Shown piece by piece: positions 42,836 to 57,000 of a stretch of 64,000 nt of DNA. A model generated the notes under the pieces. That model did not search any database, was not told the origin of the DNA, and saw only the letters and a list, made by a program, of their open reading frames with translations. The DNA lies in contig CM070623.1 in assembly GCA_036346255.1 (NCBI GenBank), positions 27,410,875 through 27,474,874 on the forward strand, written 5' to 3'. Source of the stretch: Ampelocalamus luodianensis. Its lineage: Eukaryota; Streptophyta; Magnoliopsida; Poales; Poaceae. The translations under genes and the position numbers were made by a program. Every line of letters starts with the position of its first letter. Position 1 is the stretch's first letter.

Positions 42836-45800
42836 TGTCACAGCCCCAACTATTAAAATGGATTATAATGCATCTCACTAACGTGCATTATCAAATTCAA
42901 ATCATTTCATAATATATTGTACTTGGAAAATCTCATTTCATATAAACATACACTTCAAAACTCGAATTTCTTTTAGCATCTGTAATAAAAAGTTGTGATC
43001 ATCATCTGGAATCAATTTATTTAAATACTACATAAATTCTCATGAATAAATATAATTTTTCCAAAATTTTTGGGACTAGTTTGAACCTAATTAAAATTCA
43101 AACAACATTCATAGACATACAACATGTTTGAATTTAAATGTCACAAATTTTAATATGAACAGTGGGTTTTCATAATTTTTATGGGAACTATATCTTCCCA
43201 GGAACCCCCACAATTTATTTCATGATTTTAGAAATTTTATTTCTAATTTTAATCCCCTGGTCAAAGTAGAGGAAATGAAATAATTCCAGTCAAAACCTCG
43301 ACTCAAACTCGTGCCTTTGCTTCCTTGGGTCCAAGCCCGACCAAGGCGAGCTGGCTCGGTCGAGTCCACTAAATGCACCGCACGTGAGCCGCCGGATGAA
43401 AGATCAACGGCCCAGAATTCATACCGCTTCACCAACCAAACCACTTAACTCTTTTAAACCTCAGCCCTTGGATCTAGATCTAGCGGTCCACGGTGGACCA
43501 CATTTCCAGCTCACGCGTGAACGAGGAGACGCTGACCTGTGGGGCGTCGGCCGCCGCATCGCCGTCTTCCTCCCGTCGCGTCGCCGAGCACGCCGCCACG
43601 CCGCCGCCTCTCTCGCGCGCTGAAGCTCGTCGGTAGCCGTGAGTCGTTGCCCCATGCAACCACTCCGAGCATTCTCCACTTCACGCCGCTCCATCTCCGT
43701 CATCGCCCGAGCATAAGACACCTCGTAACCCTAGTTCTCCTCACTCTTCCTCTCGGCGGCCGAGGAAGGAAGCTCTCCGTGCTCCTCGCCGGTGTAAGCT
43801 TCCTCCGCTGGTTCCGATCGCCCCGTGATCGATGCCTTTTCCATTTTTGCTAATCTCAACTCTTGTATTGTCGCGTAGCTCTCGGTTCTTCTTCGTGCTC
43901 TCGCGAACCCGAGCGTGCCCCAAGGCCATTTCTCAGGCGACCTTCATCTCGGTGAGTTCTTTTCTTCTTCCTTGTGCGCCACCTCATGTTCTAGATTATG
44001 AGGAGTAAAACCCTCTTCGATGACATGGATGGCTTACCAGGGTTGTCGGATTTTGGGAAGGTTTACGTTCCGACCGATTTTACCCCTTTCGTCTCCATCT
44101 CCGGCTGGGTGAGTTGCCTCTCGATTTCTCCCTTCGATAGCACCTTATGTGCCTAAGTGACCTAGTCCGACCACCCTTGGTGTGTTTACTTGCTCAGGGT
44201 ATCCTGTCGTCATGGAGCTTTTGTTGCCGCTTCTCGGTCACACGTCGCCGGCGAGCTCCAAAGATTCTCGGTCCTCTTCCGACTGTAGTTTCCTATTGCC
44301 CCTAGGAGCTTAGGCATGCACTCGCTTGCTTGATGCACTATCGAATCCGACGCACTTTTGTCAGTAAAGCTTAGCTCGCCATCTCCCGCCAGCCGACGCT
44401 TTCACCACTTCGCCGTCGCCGCCACCACCGTAAGGTGCGCAGGGCTATTGCGGCTTCATTCTGAGCCTTGGTTGGCACCCTCGTGCACGAAACCGCCGGC
44501 GAGCCGCCTGGCAAGCACGGCCGACGCCGCTGTTGTCGGTTTCGTCCGGCAAATCACTGTAGCCGGGCGATTAAGGGTCAATTATTTGATTAAGTGTTAA
44601 GGTTAGGAAGTTAGTCTATCACTGACTGGTGGGACCCCGCGCAAATCCTATGTTAGCCTCTCTGTTAAATGATTGCGTAAAGTTAAGAGTTTACGTTTTC
44701 TGTAAAGGAAAACGTAATTATTAGTTGGAGAAACCAATAGTACGTTTTCATGTTTGGGAAAACGTATTTCTGGAAATGCGCTTTACTTGTGGTTTGCCAA
44801 GGTGGTCGTAGTCGATCGAGTCAACCCGACTTCGGTCCCGCGTCGACCATCGTGGCTAGCACGTGGCTCGGTAAGAAAAGCATTAGCCGCTTAAGAAATT
44901 CTGAGAATGAATTATTGATACACTGAAAAATGTGAATAACTTCTAAAATACATAACTAATTGATTTTAACTCCAAATCACATGAAACCACTTCTGGAAAT
45001 TTTCACTTTTAGTAAACTTTATATTAAAATTAGTTCCAAACATGTCTCTATAGCAGAGAGCTTTATTTGGAGATTAATCCATTAAAACCATTATTGTTGA
45101 AATAGGAAAAGGACTGATAACTTCAAAAATGCATAAGTAATTATTGGAAACTCCAAAAACAGTGAGACCACTTTTGATAATTTTCATTTTTAGTGAACTT
45201 AATTCTAAAAATGGTCTCCATATTACCTCTGTCACAGAAACTATTTTTGGGAGAATATAATCTTTAACTCCATTACTTTTATACTATAAAAGGCTGATAA
45301 CTTTGAAAATCAATAACTAAATCATAAGAACTCCAAATGGGACAAACTCAACTATTCTGAACTTGTATTAATATTACCTATTTACCTATGTAATCCTCTA
45401 CCCCACCGCTGTTATACAAATTTTGGCCAAATAATTAAATTACATGACTTAAGGTTTAATGAAACCTGAAATTCAAAATAGAATAACTTCCAATTCATAA
45501 CTTCAAATGGAATAATTCTTTTACCTAAATCCATCTAAAATCATGACCTAACTACTGCAGAAAAATCATGCATTTTTGAGCATTTTGGTTTTTGAGTTAT
45601 TTTCTCGGTATTTATTTGATGTTATAATTATATAGATCCCGAGCATATTGATATCGACACTTACGCTACCGAGAGTGAGCAGCTACTGTACCAGTAAGGC
45701 AAGCATCATTTGAACTTTCTTTTGCATCATATTTGATCCCAGTTTTGGTTAAGTTAGTGCAATGATAATTGCTTGCATGCTATTTTGATTATGTAAATAT

Positions 45801-45906
45801 TCTTGTGATGTGTAGTTTAGTTATGTCCTATGCTTGAGGTTAATCTTGAATTATGTCAGTACCTACATGCTTAAGATAGGATGTAATGATTATTGAATAT
45901 GGGTTG
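42836..45906 (+). repeat. 5' LTR of large Gypsy element, first part
   Basis: Starts TGTCACAGCCCC. Early A/T-rich sequence is followed by a GC-rich region (43300-44600) and then three diverged copies of a block (CTGATAACTT...AATAACTAA...ACTCCAAA) near 44930, 45115 and 45295. Its last five bases, GGTTG, are the target-site copy of the nested element. Open frames at 43384-43853 and 44358-44600 are GC-driven and lack domains. Confidence 0.75.
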
Positions 45907-48900
45907 TGTCGGGACCCAAAAATACAATTCTGGACCCTCTGTGTATACTGCACTAGTCCAGGATCACGCTAGTGCACACAGTGGCAACATCGATGAAATA
46001 TCATTTCCATATACAAAGATGACTAATAAATAGGCAAATAACAATAAATATCAGAGTAAGGACCTTAAGGTCAAAGCTTACAATTAATGCCTCGTAAGGC
46101 TAATAGCTCAACGAAGTCGCAATGAACAAACGGAATAACTCAGTGAAGCCCATCCATATGCCCACAGGCAATCGGCTGGGGTGCGCGACCTAGTTCTTCT
46201 TGATCCTTGAAGTAGACCTTGTTGACCGACGATTCCTTCACTCTGTAGGTTTGGGCGCAAGTTTTACAACAAGCGTGAGTACACAACCGTACTCGCAAGT
46301 CATACCACAGAATGCAATTTATAGATGCAGGTTTATTCCAAAGGAAATAGCTTATGTGGTTATTTTGCAGAAATACAACATTTGCAATTGAATACAAGTA
46401 ATAGATTGAAAGCATAATTCAAAACAAATAGACAATATTAATTTAACAATTGTTTTCACAAAGACACATAGCCTAATCAAATTCTTTCACACAGTCATAT
46501 GACTTAAATCACACAAATTGTCCCTTCCCAATTGTTTTATGAAAACTACCCTCGTGTGAAATCCCGAGCATGTCCATGACCATGACGCGCTATTCGAATA
46601 GATTGTTTAACACTCTGCAGAGGTTGTACACTTTACCCACACGATATAACCAGTGTAGCTAGCACCAATCATAACAAAACAGTTCGAAACTTCATCTCCA
46701 ACATTGACATTCCCGGTGTGCTTACAAACCGTTATACATATCACATAGCCCATGCATAACACACACCGCTGGGCGGGACGACGAATCCTCCCGTGATGCA
46801 ACCACCAAGTAGTCACACCTCCACCCTATCACAAAGCCTAACCTACCACCGAACATCAATGCCAAGAATCCATAACTTACTAAGTTAGGCCCGTCCCATA
46901 CCGCATGTGGTCGCATGAAGAAGGCTCAGCCAATGGCGCACAAAGTTAAATCCTTAATTGACCAAGGCAAGACTTCCATGTTCTAACTAAGCCACACAGA
47001 TTATCATACCCATCACATAGTCCACCATGTCACACGCTTCCACCACTTGCCTCGCTTCAAATCCTTTACCACCCAGCTTGGTTTTAGTGCAACACATGCC
47101 ATCACGAAGTAATAACACATAGCACACGCTTTTACACAAAGTTTCATAGTCACTTAGTCACATTTAATAATTGCAACTTTCATGAGATGTGAGACTCGTA
47201 GCATGGCTAAGCAATCTACTCGTACTAACCAACCCACGTTGGTAATACCATAGCACCAACTAAATATGAACCAATCTAGGGTGACAAAAGATTATGACAT
47301 AAATAGACAAAGTGGATATAACAAATTGGATTAATATCTAAACCCAAAAGCATTTAAATAATTACTTAAAGTAAATGCAATAATTTAAATCAAAGAAATT
47401 TTGAAAACTGGGTTCAATATGATCAAAGGTATAACTTGCCTTGCTATAACAATGATGATCTTATTTTATCTTCAATCTTCTACTTGCTTGATCTTCAGCT
47501 CCTTCGGACGATTCCGGGACTTCGGCGTCTAACGAGAAAGAAAGCGCAAAACAAACTAAATTCAAAAGACAAATCAAATAAACTCCAAATTGAAATTGAA
47601 TGGTACTGGAAGGTAGATATTGAATTTAGATGAATTTAGAAACTTGAATGAGTTCAATCGGAATTCAGATGAAGAAGATATGACTCTCTAAGATTGGAAT
47701 TCACATGAAATGATGAAAAAGCTCTACGGAATATTCCCAGAATATTCTATTCCGAAAATATTAGAAAAGAATAAGTGTATGGTAGGTGGGACCGATCAGA
47801 TTTATGGATTTCTAGAATTAAAATAATTCTAGAAATAAGGTAGAGAGAGTGACATGTGGGACCAATAAGATAAAAGGACTTTTCAAGAATTAAATTAATT
47901 CCTAAAATAGGATTATGGGTTGACATGTGGGCCATCGGTCTATGGACCAGTCCACAGAGATATGCTAGTCCACGGTGGACCAAGCTCATGAATAGGGTTT
48001 GACCAAGGGTTGACTAACATACGGGACCCGCATGTAAGAGAGATAAATAATTAGGATGTTTAATTGGGTGGATGACATGTAGGGCCTACATGTAAGTGAG
48101 AGATAGATATTTGGCTTGGATTAATTGGATGTATAGATTGATTGTTGAATTATATGTGGACTACTCAACAGAGAGAGGAAGAGACCGAGAAGCATCAATA
48201 GGATAGCGTGCATGGCGGCATGACTTCAGAACTAACATGACAAAGCAATGAAGGAGAGGATTAAAGAATCAAAGATTAGAGAATAGAGAGCACATGAACT
48301 AACAGGGACAGATCACTGTATGTTGGGTTATGGTGTAAGAAGACAGCATCGCATGGCAGGGTTTTAGCATGAGATGGCAAACAAGGAATAAAGGATGGAG
48401 ATAGAAATACTTGGATCTTCACAGCAAAGAAGAAAGGAAGACAAAAAGGATTCCATACCACGGAGATAATGCATGAACGGTCGGAGACAACGCATGAACG
48501 AAGCAACAAAATGCATGAAAACGCTTACGATGTATATGCATGAACAAGACACATGCATGAACAAGGCGCGCGAGTGGCCGCGGCCGGAGGCGACGAGCAG
48601 CGCGAAGGGCAAACGGAAAGGAAACGACGAGCCGGACGCGATGGCACGGTCGGATTTTGGAAAAACTCACCGAGGAAGCGAGAAACACGATGAACACGGT
48701 TTGGCTCTAATGGCCGACGGTGCTCCGGCGATCTTCGGGTGAAGTGGATGGAACCATGACGTAGAGGACGACGACGCGAGGCCAACGCCGCAGACGGTTC
48801 GGCCAACAGACGTCGGACGAAGGCGCAGTTCGCCGGAGAAGACTTTTGGTTGGAGCTCGGTTTTCTGGAGATTGCGGCGAAAATAGATTGGTTTGGAGGA

Positions 48901-49390
48901 AACCAATTCAGGGGATTGGAAGAGGGGATCAATACGGACGCGTGAGCGCAAACGACTCGCTTTTATATGCACCGTAGAAGAAGATATGGAAGTTTGAATT
49001 TTTCAGTTTGGAACGAACACGTTCGGGAGATGCGTTCGGTTCGGCTAGAGGAACACGATGAACAGTACCTTGCGATTACTGTAGCACATGGACAGGAGAG
49101 AGAAAAGGCTGATTTTCAGAATTAAAATAAAACGCCAAAAATCAAGGGGGTCAAATAAATAGCAAACAAATCCAGAAAAATCTCAGAAAATACCCAAAAA
49201 TTCCTTGAAACACAAGGAAGCCAAATAACACAAGTTTTTATTTAATTCATGTTTATATTAGTCAAATTAAATATTTTTAATTTAGAAAATTCCCAATTAA
49301 GCTTTATTAATTCAAATAAAATTGGTGAAATTTTCCAGGGACCTAAACTACTCAAAAGATTTTTGAAAAGACAAATTTTAGGACGTTACA
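45907..49390 (-). repeat. 3' LTR of nested Gypsy LARD
   Basis: 3484 bp, TGTCGGGACCC to GGACGTTACA on the plus strand (sense ends TGTAACGTCC...GGGTCCCGACA). On the minus strand a TATA box GCATATAAAA lies at 48961-48970. Minus-strand frames near 48276-48972 are GC-driven and frame-inconsistent between the two LTRs. Confidence 0.93.
48961..48970 (-). promoter_or_regulatory. TATA box of nested LARD LTR
   Basis: The minus strand reads GCATATAAAA, then GCGAGTCG. It is repeated at 57086-57095 in the other LTR, about 420 nt from the LTR start. Confidence 0.5.
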
Positions 49391-49430
49391 AACCTCCCCC
49401 CTTAAAGGAATCTCGTCCCCGAGATTCAGG
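49391..49430 (-). promoter_or_regulatory. Polypurine tract of nested LARD
   Basis: The minus strand reads TTTAAGGGGGGAGGTT directly before the LTR start, preceded by CTCGGGGACGAGATTCC, the same arrangement as near 15770-15799. Confidence 0.85.
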
Positions 49431-51887
49431 CTGGCTATAGAATAGGATAACGAACTCAGCCTTCGGGTTCACTTCTTGCTTTCAAATTGCTTTGACTTTG
49501 ACTGAATCGCTCTTCTGACCACTTACAGAACAACGCCTTGCTTCTTGCTAAACTTTTCGCTTCACTGGAAACTTGACAAACTGGCTCTTGGCTGGAAGAC
49601 ATCTTGAAACTTGATTGCTTCTACCGGGGCTGCTTGATCGGTGCTTGAGGGCACTTTTGGAGTGGAGGAAATCTTACTGCTGATTGGCAAATCAGTTGGC
49701 AAACTATCTCTTCTTCCGCGCTTCGGAATCTGAACTAACTGGCATATTTCTGTCAACTCTGTCATATAATTCTTAGCACAGAACTTCGACAGGTATTCTG
49801 AAAATAGACATGGCTTCGAAGGTGATAATTTGTATAATCTGTGTAGCTTTCCTTCTTGAACACTGCTACTTAAATTCCATTTAGGATTAAGGACCCTTGG
49901 TCTTTTGCTTCATGATTAATGCAACATCCACATACTTTGTAATTGGAACTGCTCCTAGCTGAGCGATGACTTACACGATCAACCACTGTGAATTTTAGAG
50001 GGTGACAACTGCAACTGTCTGACATCTGGGTTGTAGGGAAACTCTGCACATAACACTTACTTGCTCGACTTGGTACTCTGAGTTAAGGCACAACTCATTT
50101 TTTTTTTCAATCTGTCTATCGATTCAGGGCGATACACAGTGCTGAACTGGAATGATCACCCAAGCATCATGCAGACTCTGTCGCTAACACAAGATAAGCT
50201 GGGATCCTTGGTCTGACACTAACTTCTCGACATCGCCGTGCAAATTGGCCATCTCAGATCCGACATCGCACCCATGCCGAATACCATATCATGCCGATAC
50301 AACCTCTGCCGTATACCACTGCTAGGCGCCTCGTGCTAGATGATTTTGACAGGCATGAAGCAACAAATTTCTGTCAAATGATCAACAATCACCCTTCAAG
50401 ACATTATATCCCGATTGGGTCCTAGGAGATCCCTTGTCTGAATTCTCAGGGATAGAAGTACTATGACTAGCCTCCAACATTTTGGCTGATTTTCTGACAT
50501 GCCAAACACATGGTAACCCATTCTGCGATATTTCACTTTATTTTGGATCATCACAATGCCACTTTGAGATCTTTGTACACCTTGGTACTTTCGAAGAAAA
50601 GTAGAATGCTTACACTCAAATGTTGGTTTGAGCATCAACTACTGGAGTTCTTTCTCATTAGATATGCAAATATACTCATTGATCCATGGATCATTCTGTT
50701 TGCCTTCAGTGGGTTCTCACTCTTTCCTTGGCTTTACGTGAGGACGGATCACTTAACGTTCTCGTCACCTCACCGATTTCTAGCATCGGTCCGAACTCGG
50801 GTTCAACAGATATCCTTGCAATCGACTCAAGATCCAAACTCGAATTTCACAGTAACTTTAGTGATCGATCAATGATTCTTATGGTAGCTTTTTTGATTCA
50901 AAGCATCTGCCATTGTAATGGTCTGGCCTGAGGGAACGGATTTCAACTTCATGGTTCTCAATCCAATAACCATCTTTGTTGCTCCACGGTAGCAACTTCG
51001 AATTATGACTAAGATAATTCACCACCTGAAACTTCTTAACACACCAATTCTTGGATGTTCCGTGATAAAAGCTATCAAGGTTCTTTCTGGTATCTGAAAA
51101 TACGAACATTGGAGTTGTGATTAATCTCTTCTGAAATTCTTACAAACACGGTTCACTTCTAGCGGCCTGGGCGAACTTCTCTTCTTGCAACCGGTGAGGG
51201 GTCTTGGCTAACTTGAAACGATCGTCTCATTTATCTTCAACTAACACCGCCTCAAACGCATCGCTTCATCGTATTCAATCGACACTTCTAAGTCGACGGT
51301 TTGATTTGCCACTGACTTTATCTGATAAAGTCATCTGATCTACTCTATCATTTTTGGCAAACTCGTTGGCAACTTTTGTCATAATTCATCTGTGACGTAA
51401 TTCCTTCTGGAATTGACTGATCATAGGTACCAAGTCAGAGACGAACTTGACTTTGAATATGGTTGCATGCTGCATAGACCACTTGCAATGAAGACTGCAT
51501 ATTCTCTTGCGGATACAGACATTATCCATTGATTAGATTCTTCAATCATTTACTATTGTCTCACTGCTATGCAAAATGATGAGTTGGAATTCAACATTAC
51601 ATTCCATAGTTACGGCTCTACAACCTTCAATCATCATGACTTAACGCTTGATTACTCAACTTGCAAAGGCAGACTCTTGGAAAGGTATCCAATGATTTAA
51701 TATCCAATAATTTCTTTTTCTCCGTAACTTGCATGAAAAGATGTCCACATTTTTGCTTTCTAACAAAGGAAATGTTACAATGATTCCCTGATTTTACTGC
51801 TACTAACAGAGGCATGACACTGTATGATCTAGTATCACCAATCTAGACTTTCTTGGTAACATCATCATTCAAACGTCTCTTCTTTGA
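49431..51887 (-). other. Non-coding interior of nested LARD, pol absent
   Basis: 2.5 kb between the end of gag and the 3' LTR. I searched both strands for DSGAS, FIDD/YVDD, DAS-type RNase H and HHCC/DDE integrase patterns and found none. Frames reach 121 codons at most (50510-50875, plus strand) and lack motifs. Confidence 0.65.
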
Positions 51888-53309
51888 CTACTTCATTGGG
51901 CAAACGGATCCTGGTGCGTTACCAACTGCTCTAGGAGTTAAAATCTTAACTGAGCTGACTTCTGGTATTCTTGCATCTGGAGTGAGTGACTGGTTCCACT
52001 GAGGACACTGGCTGATGTAGTGACCTTCCTTGCGACAACTGTAACATACACGTTGCGGACATTGTGGCTTGCCTGGTGATATTGCACCGGAACGACTAAC
52101 CTTCTTGAAGGTTGAAGTTTGACGCTTTGCAGGGCACCTCTTGGCATAGTAGCCTTGCTCACCACATTCAAAACACACTCTTGATGATACTGGCTCGTTT
52201 CTCTTTTGCGGTGGGTTGCCAAGGTCAACATCCTGCCTTTGTGATTCTTTAGTGACATATCTTGTATCGATAATGGTTTGCCTTCTTTGCTAATGTTACG
52301 ACAAGAGCTCGAAACTTTTCTCGACGTTGCATTGCGTAGTCAACACGAATACATAGGCAATCGCTCGGACAATGATCATAGCTTTCACACAAGAAACATG
52401 TGATCTTACTCATAGGACATTTTCCAACGGAATGGTTTCCTTTGCAACTGGAACAATTGATATTGTGCTCATCAGCACTATGGCCTATTTCTCCACAGTG
52501 GGTACATGCATAATCTTCTGACTTATCTGGTTGGCAGTATTTCAACTGACAACGGTTAGATTTTGCGTAGGATATCGAAATAGCAGGTTTCTCTTGATCA
52601 CTTATGCTTGATATCGCATGATGTTGGCACAAAGCAGTGGTGAACTCTGCCCAAGTGATGGTGTGCTCGTCCTGATGGGCGGCATGAAATTTTTCCCACC
52701 AATCTAATGCAACTCCTCCTAAATGATGAGCAGCATAGAAAACTTTCTCATTATCATTGCGTTGCACAACAGTTAGCTTTTTCTTCTATGGTGCGAATCC
52801 AAGATTCTGCATCCTTGAGTGCGGTTGAACCTTCAAAGATAGGCGGCTTGGTCCTTAAGAACTTTGCAAACTTGAACTGAGGGCGCGTCGTTGGGATGGC
52901 AACGAGTTGCACATCATTGCAAACATTACTATTGTCCGATGGTTGCATCGTCACTTGCATGATCTGATTCTGGGTGGTAGGAAACTGACTTGGGTTCTAA
53001 TGTGTCACTCATCGCATCGAGATAGTAGTGGTTATCATCCGCTGGTACTAACGCCGCGACGATCGACGACATGCTTGATTATTCGATTCATCAAATTGAC
53101 TAAGGTAGCGGTGGTCTGATCCTGGCTAGGTCATCCTTGTTGTTCATGTTCGCATCATCACATTCATGAGTTGAGTCTGAGCTATCAAGAATTGTTCCAT
53201 AACGGATCTGCTACACTGCATCGATAACCGCCCATCGGGTTGACAACACCTGAGCTGCACAAACTGTCTCGAGATTACTGACAAAGCTGGCCTCACTAGG
53301 GTTCTCCAT
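51888..53309 (-). pseudogene. gag: Gypsy gag with about five cysteine knuckles
   Basis: Starts near ATG 53309 (MENPSEASFVSNLET), with an early stop. The capsid-type Retrotrans_gag core follows (PPIFEGSTALKDAESWIRTIEEKA; FYAAHHLGGVALDWWEKF; ITWAEFTTALCQHH). A run of Cys/His motifs then follows: CTHCGEIGHSADEH...C, CSSCKGNHSVGKC, CFLCESYDHCPSDC, CFECGEQGYYAKRC (His to Tyr) and CYSCRKEGHYISQC. The frame changes near 52760 and 52250, and the last stop is at 51888. Typical Gypsy Gags have one or two knuckles, so this nucleocapsid part is enlarged. No protease follows. Confidence 0.8.
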
Positions 53310-54023
53310 CTGCTGGCTGACCAGGGCTCATAGATGAGAGGGAAAAGCATAAGGTAAGGAAAGACAATCTACTAAGGGAAGCAGGTTTAACCCAAAGAAC
53401 ACCAAGGAACACACAAATAGCCGGAAAACTATTAAGAAGCATAAAACTCACAGCCAAACTACACCGAAGAAGGGAAACAAAGATCTAATCGTCTAGTCGA
53501 TTAAACTCTAACTTAACTGGGCGACTTGGCTCAACACACGGGAGGAAACAACACTGATTTATCCTATATGGTTGGTCTGAAGAAAACTCGATCTGAGCAC
53601 GGTCTTCATCAAACGTTGATTGCTTGCGATCCTTGGAGGCGAAGCTTGGAGAAAGATGGAGGCGACGTACAACTTCTTCTTAGTCTTGAATTCTTGTGAC
53701 GCACTTGTCTTGAACACTTGGGGAGATGTCGATACGTTGTTGTTGGTTGCATGGTCTTCAAACAGTTGCTCAAAACTGCTCTTGGGCATCCAGCAACACA
53801 TTTGACACGGATAACGATGACTATAGAAGTTATGAGAGGAGAGAGTCCAATTTAATACTCAAAACGGTGAGGACGAATATAGATGAGAAAGAATAGAATG
53901 GAAGAGTATAAAATAGACAAGGTGAGAATAGCACATCATTAAGATTTTCCATTTGTAAAATAAGTTTTTGAAGTTTTCCTTACAAACGGCCATTCTAACT
54001 AAGGTCACGACCTACAGTCGATA
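53310..54023 (-). other. Leader of nested LARD
   Basis: Non-coding stretch between the PBS and gag. The short frame at 53559-53801 has no motif. Confidence 0.5.
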
Positions 54024-54038
54024 TGGCTCTGATACCAC
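54024..54038 (-). promoter_or_regulatory. Primer binding site of nested LARD
   Basis: The minus strand reads GTGGTATCAGAGCCA, a full initiator-Met tRNA complement, three bases inside the LTR. Confidence 0.9.
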
Positions 54039-54041
54039 CTC

Positions 54042-57000
54042 TGTCGGGACCCAAAAATACACTCGACCCTCGTATACCGCACTAGTCCAGATCACGCTAG
54101 TGCACACAAAGTGGCAACATCGATGAAATATCATTTCCATATACAAAGATGACTAATAAATAGGCAAATAACAATAAATATCGAGTAAAGACCTTAAGGT
54201 CAAAGCTTACAATTAATGCCTCGTAAGGCGAATAGCTCAACGGTCGCAGCCGAACTAAACGGAATAACTTCGGTGAAGCCCATCCATATGCCCACAGCAA
54301 TCGGTGAGTCTGCGACCTAGTTCTTCTCGATCCTTGAAGTAGACCTTGTTGACCGACGATTCCTTCACTCTGTAGGTTTGGGCGCAAGTTTTACAACAAG
54401 CGTGAGTACACAACCGTACTCGCAAGTCATACCACAGAATGCAATTTATAGATGCAGGCTTATTCCAAAGGAAATAGCTTCTGTGGTTATTTTGCAGAAA
54501 TACAACATTTGCAATTGAATACAAGTAATAGATTGAAAGCATAATTCAAAACAAATAGACAATATTAATTTAACAATTATTTTCACAAAGACACATAGCC
54601 TAATCAAATTCTTTCACACAGTCATATGACTTAAATCACACAGCTGTCCCTTCCCAATTGTTTTATGAAAACTACCCCTCGTGTGAAATCCCCGAGCATG
54701 TCCATGACCGCGAACGCGGCTATTCGAATAGATTGTTTAACACTCTGCAGAGGTTGTACACTTTACCCACACGATATAACCAGTGTAGCTAGCACCAATC
54801 ATAACAAAATAGTTCGGAAACTTCATCTCCAACATTGACATTCCCAGTGTGCTTACAAACCGTTATACATATCACATAGCCCATGCATAACACACACCGC
54901 TGGGCGTGGACGACGAATCCTCCCGTGATGCAACCACCAAGTAGTCACACCTCCACCCTATCACAAAGCCTAACCTACCACCTGAACATCAATGCCGAGA
55001 ATCCATAACTTACTAAGTTAGGCCCGTCCCATACCAGGCATGTGGTCGTCTAAGAAGGCTCGGTTCAATGGCGCACAAAGTTAAGTCCTTAATTGACCAA
55101 GGCAAGACTTCCATGTTCTAACTAAGCCACACAGATTATCATACCCATCACATAGTCCACTATGTCACACAGTTTCCACCACTTGCCTCAGCCAAATCCT
55201 TTACCCACCCAGTTGGTTTTAGTGCAACACATGCCATCACGAAGTAATAACACATAGCACACAGTTTTACACAAAGTTTCATAGTCACTTAGTCACATTT
55301 AATAATTGCAACTTTCATGAGATGTGAGACTCGTAGCATGGCTAAGCAATCTACTCGTACTAACCAACCCACGTTGGTAATACCCTAGCACCAACTAAAT
55401 ATGAACCAATCTAGGGTGACAAAAGATTATGACATACAATAGACAAAGTGGATATAACAAATTGGATTAATATCTAAACCCAAAAGCATTTAAATAATTA
55501 CTTAAAGTAAATGCAATAATTTAAATCAAAGAAATTTTGAAAACTGGGTTCAATATGATCAAAGGGATAACTTGCCTTGCTATAACAATGATGATCTTAT
55601 TTTATCTTCAATCTTCTACTTGCTTGATCTTCAGCTCCTTCGGACGATTCCGGGACTTCGGCGTCTAACGAGAAAGAAAGCGCAAAACAAACTAAATTCA
55701 AAAGACAAATCAAATAAACTCCAAATTGAAATTGAATGGTACTGGAAGGTAGATATTGAATTTAGATGAATTTAGAAACTTGAATGGGTTCAATCGGAAT
55801 TCAGATGAAGAAGATATGACTCTCGGAAGATTGGAATTCACATGAAATGATGAAAAAGCTCTACGGAATATTCCCAGAATATTCTATTCCGAAAATATTA
55901 GAAAAAGAATAAGTGTATGGTAGGTGGGACCGACTGGTATTTATGGATTTCTAGAATTAAAATAATTCTAGAAATAAGGTAGAGAGAGTGACATGTGGGA
56001 CCAATAAGATAAAAGGACTTTTCAAGAATTAAATTAATTCCCGAAAATAGGATTATGGGTTGACATGTGGGCCACTGGTCTATGGACCAGGTCCACAGAG
56101 ATATGCTAGTCCACGGTGGACCAAGCTCATGAATAGGGTTTGACCAAGGGTTGACTAACATACGGGACCCGCATGTAAGAGAGATAAATAATTAGGATGT
56201 TTAATTGGGTGGATGACATGTAGGGCCTACATGTAAGTGAGAGATAGATATTTGGCTTGGATTAATTGGATGTATAGATTGATTGTTGAATTATATGTGG
56301 ACTACTCAACAGAGAGAGGAAGAGACCAGAGAAGCATCAATAGGATAGCGTGCATGGCGGCATGACTTCGTAACTAACATGACAAAGCAATGAAGGAGAG
56401 GATTAAAGAATCAAAGATTAGAGAATAGAGAGCACATGAACTAACAGGGACAGATCACTGTATGTTGGGTTATGGTGCAAGAAGACAGCATCGCATGGCA
56501 GGGTTTTAGCATGAGATGGCAAACAAGGAATAAAGGATGGAGATAGAAATACTTGGATCTTCACAAAGAAAGAAGAAAGGAAGACAAAAGGATTCCATAC
56601 CACGAGATAATGCATGAACGGTCGAGACAACGCATGAACGAAGCAACAAAATGCATGAAAACGCTACGTTGTATATGCATGAACAAGACACATGCATGAA
56701 CAGTCGCGGAGTGGCCGGCGGCCGAGGCGACGAGCAGCGGCGAAGGGCAAACGGAAAGGAACGACGAGCCGGACGCGATGGCGCGGTCGGATTTTGGAAA
56801 ACTCACCGAGGAAGCGAAACGCGATGAACACGGTTTGGCTCTAATGGCCGACGGTGCTCGGCGATCTTCGGTGAAGTGGATGGAACCATGACGTAGAGGG
56901 CGACGACGAAGCCAACGCCGCAGACGGTTCGCCAACGGACGTCGGACGGCGCGCATTCACGAGAAGACTTTTGGTTGGAGCTCGGTTTTCTGGAGATTGC

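Noticed and set aside
43384..44600. GC-rich plus-strand frames in the large Gypsy LTR
   Set aside because: They lie within an LTR, have no domain and are low-complexity Arg/Pro/Ser/Ala; probably composition only.
48276..48972. Minus-strand frames of up to 135 codons in the nested LARD LTR
   Set aside because: The corresponding frames in the other LTR (56418-57057) shift and differ, so they are not conserved as proteins.
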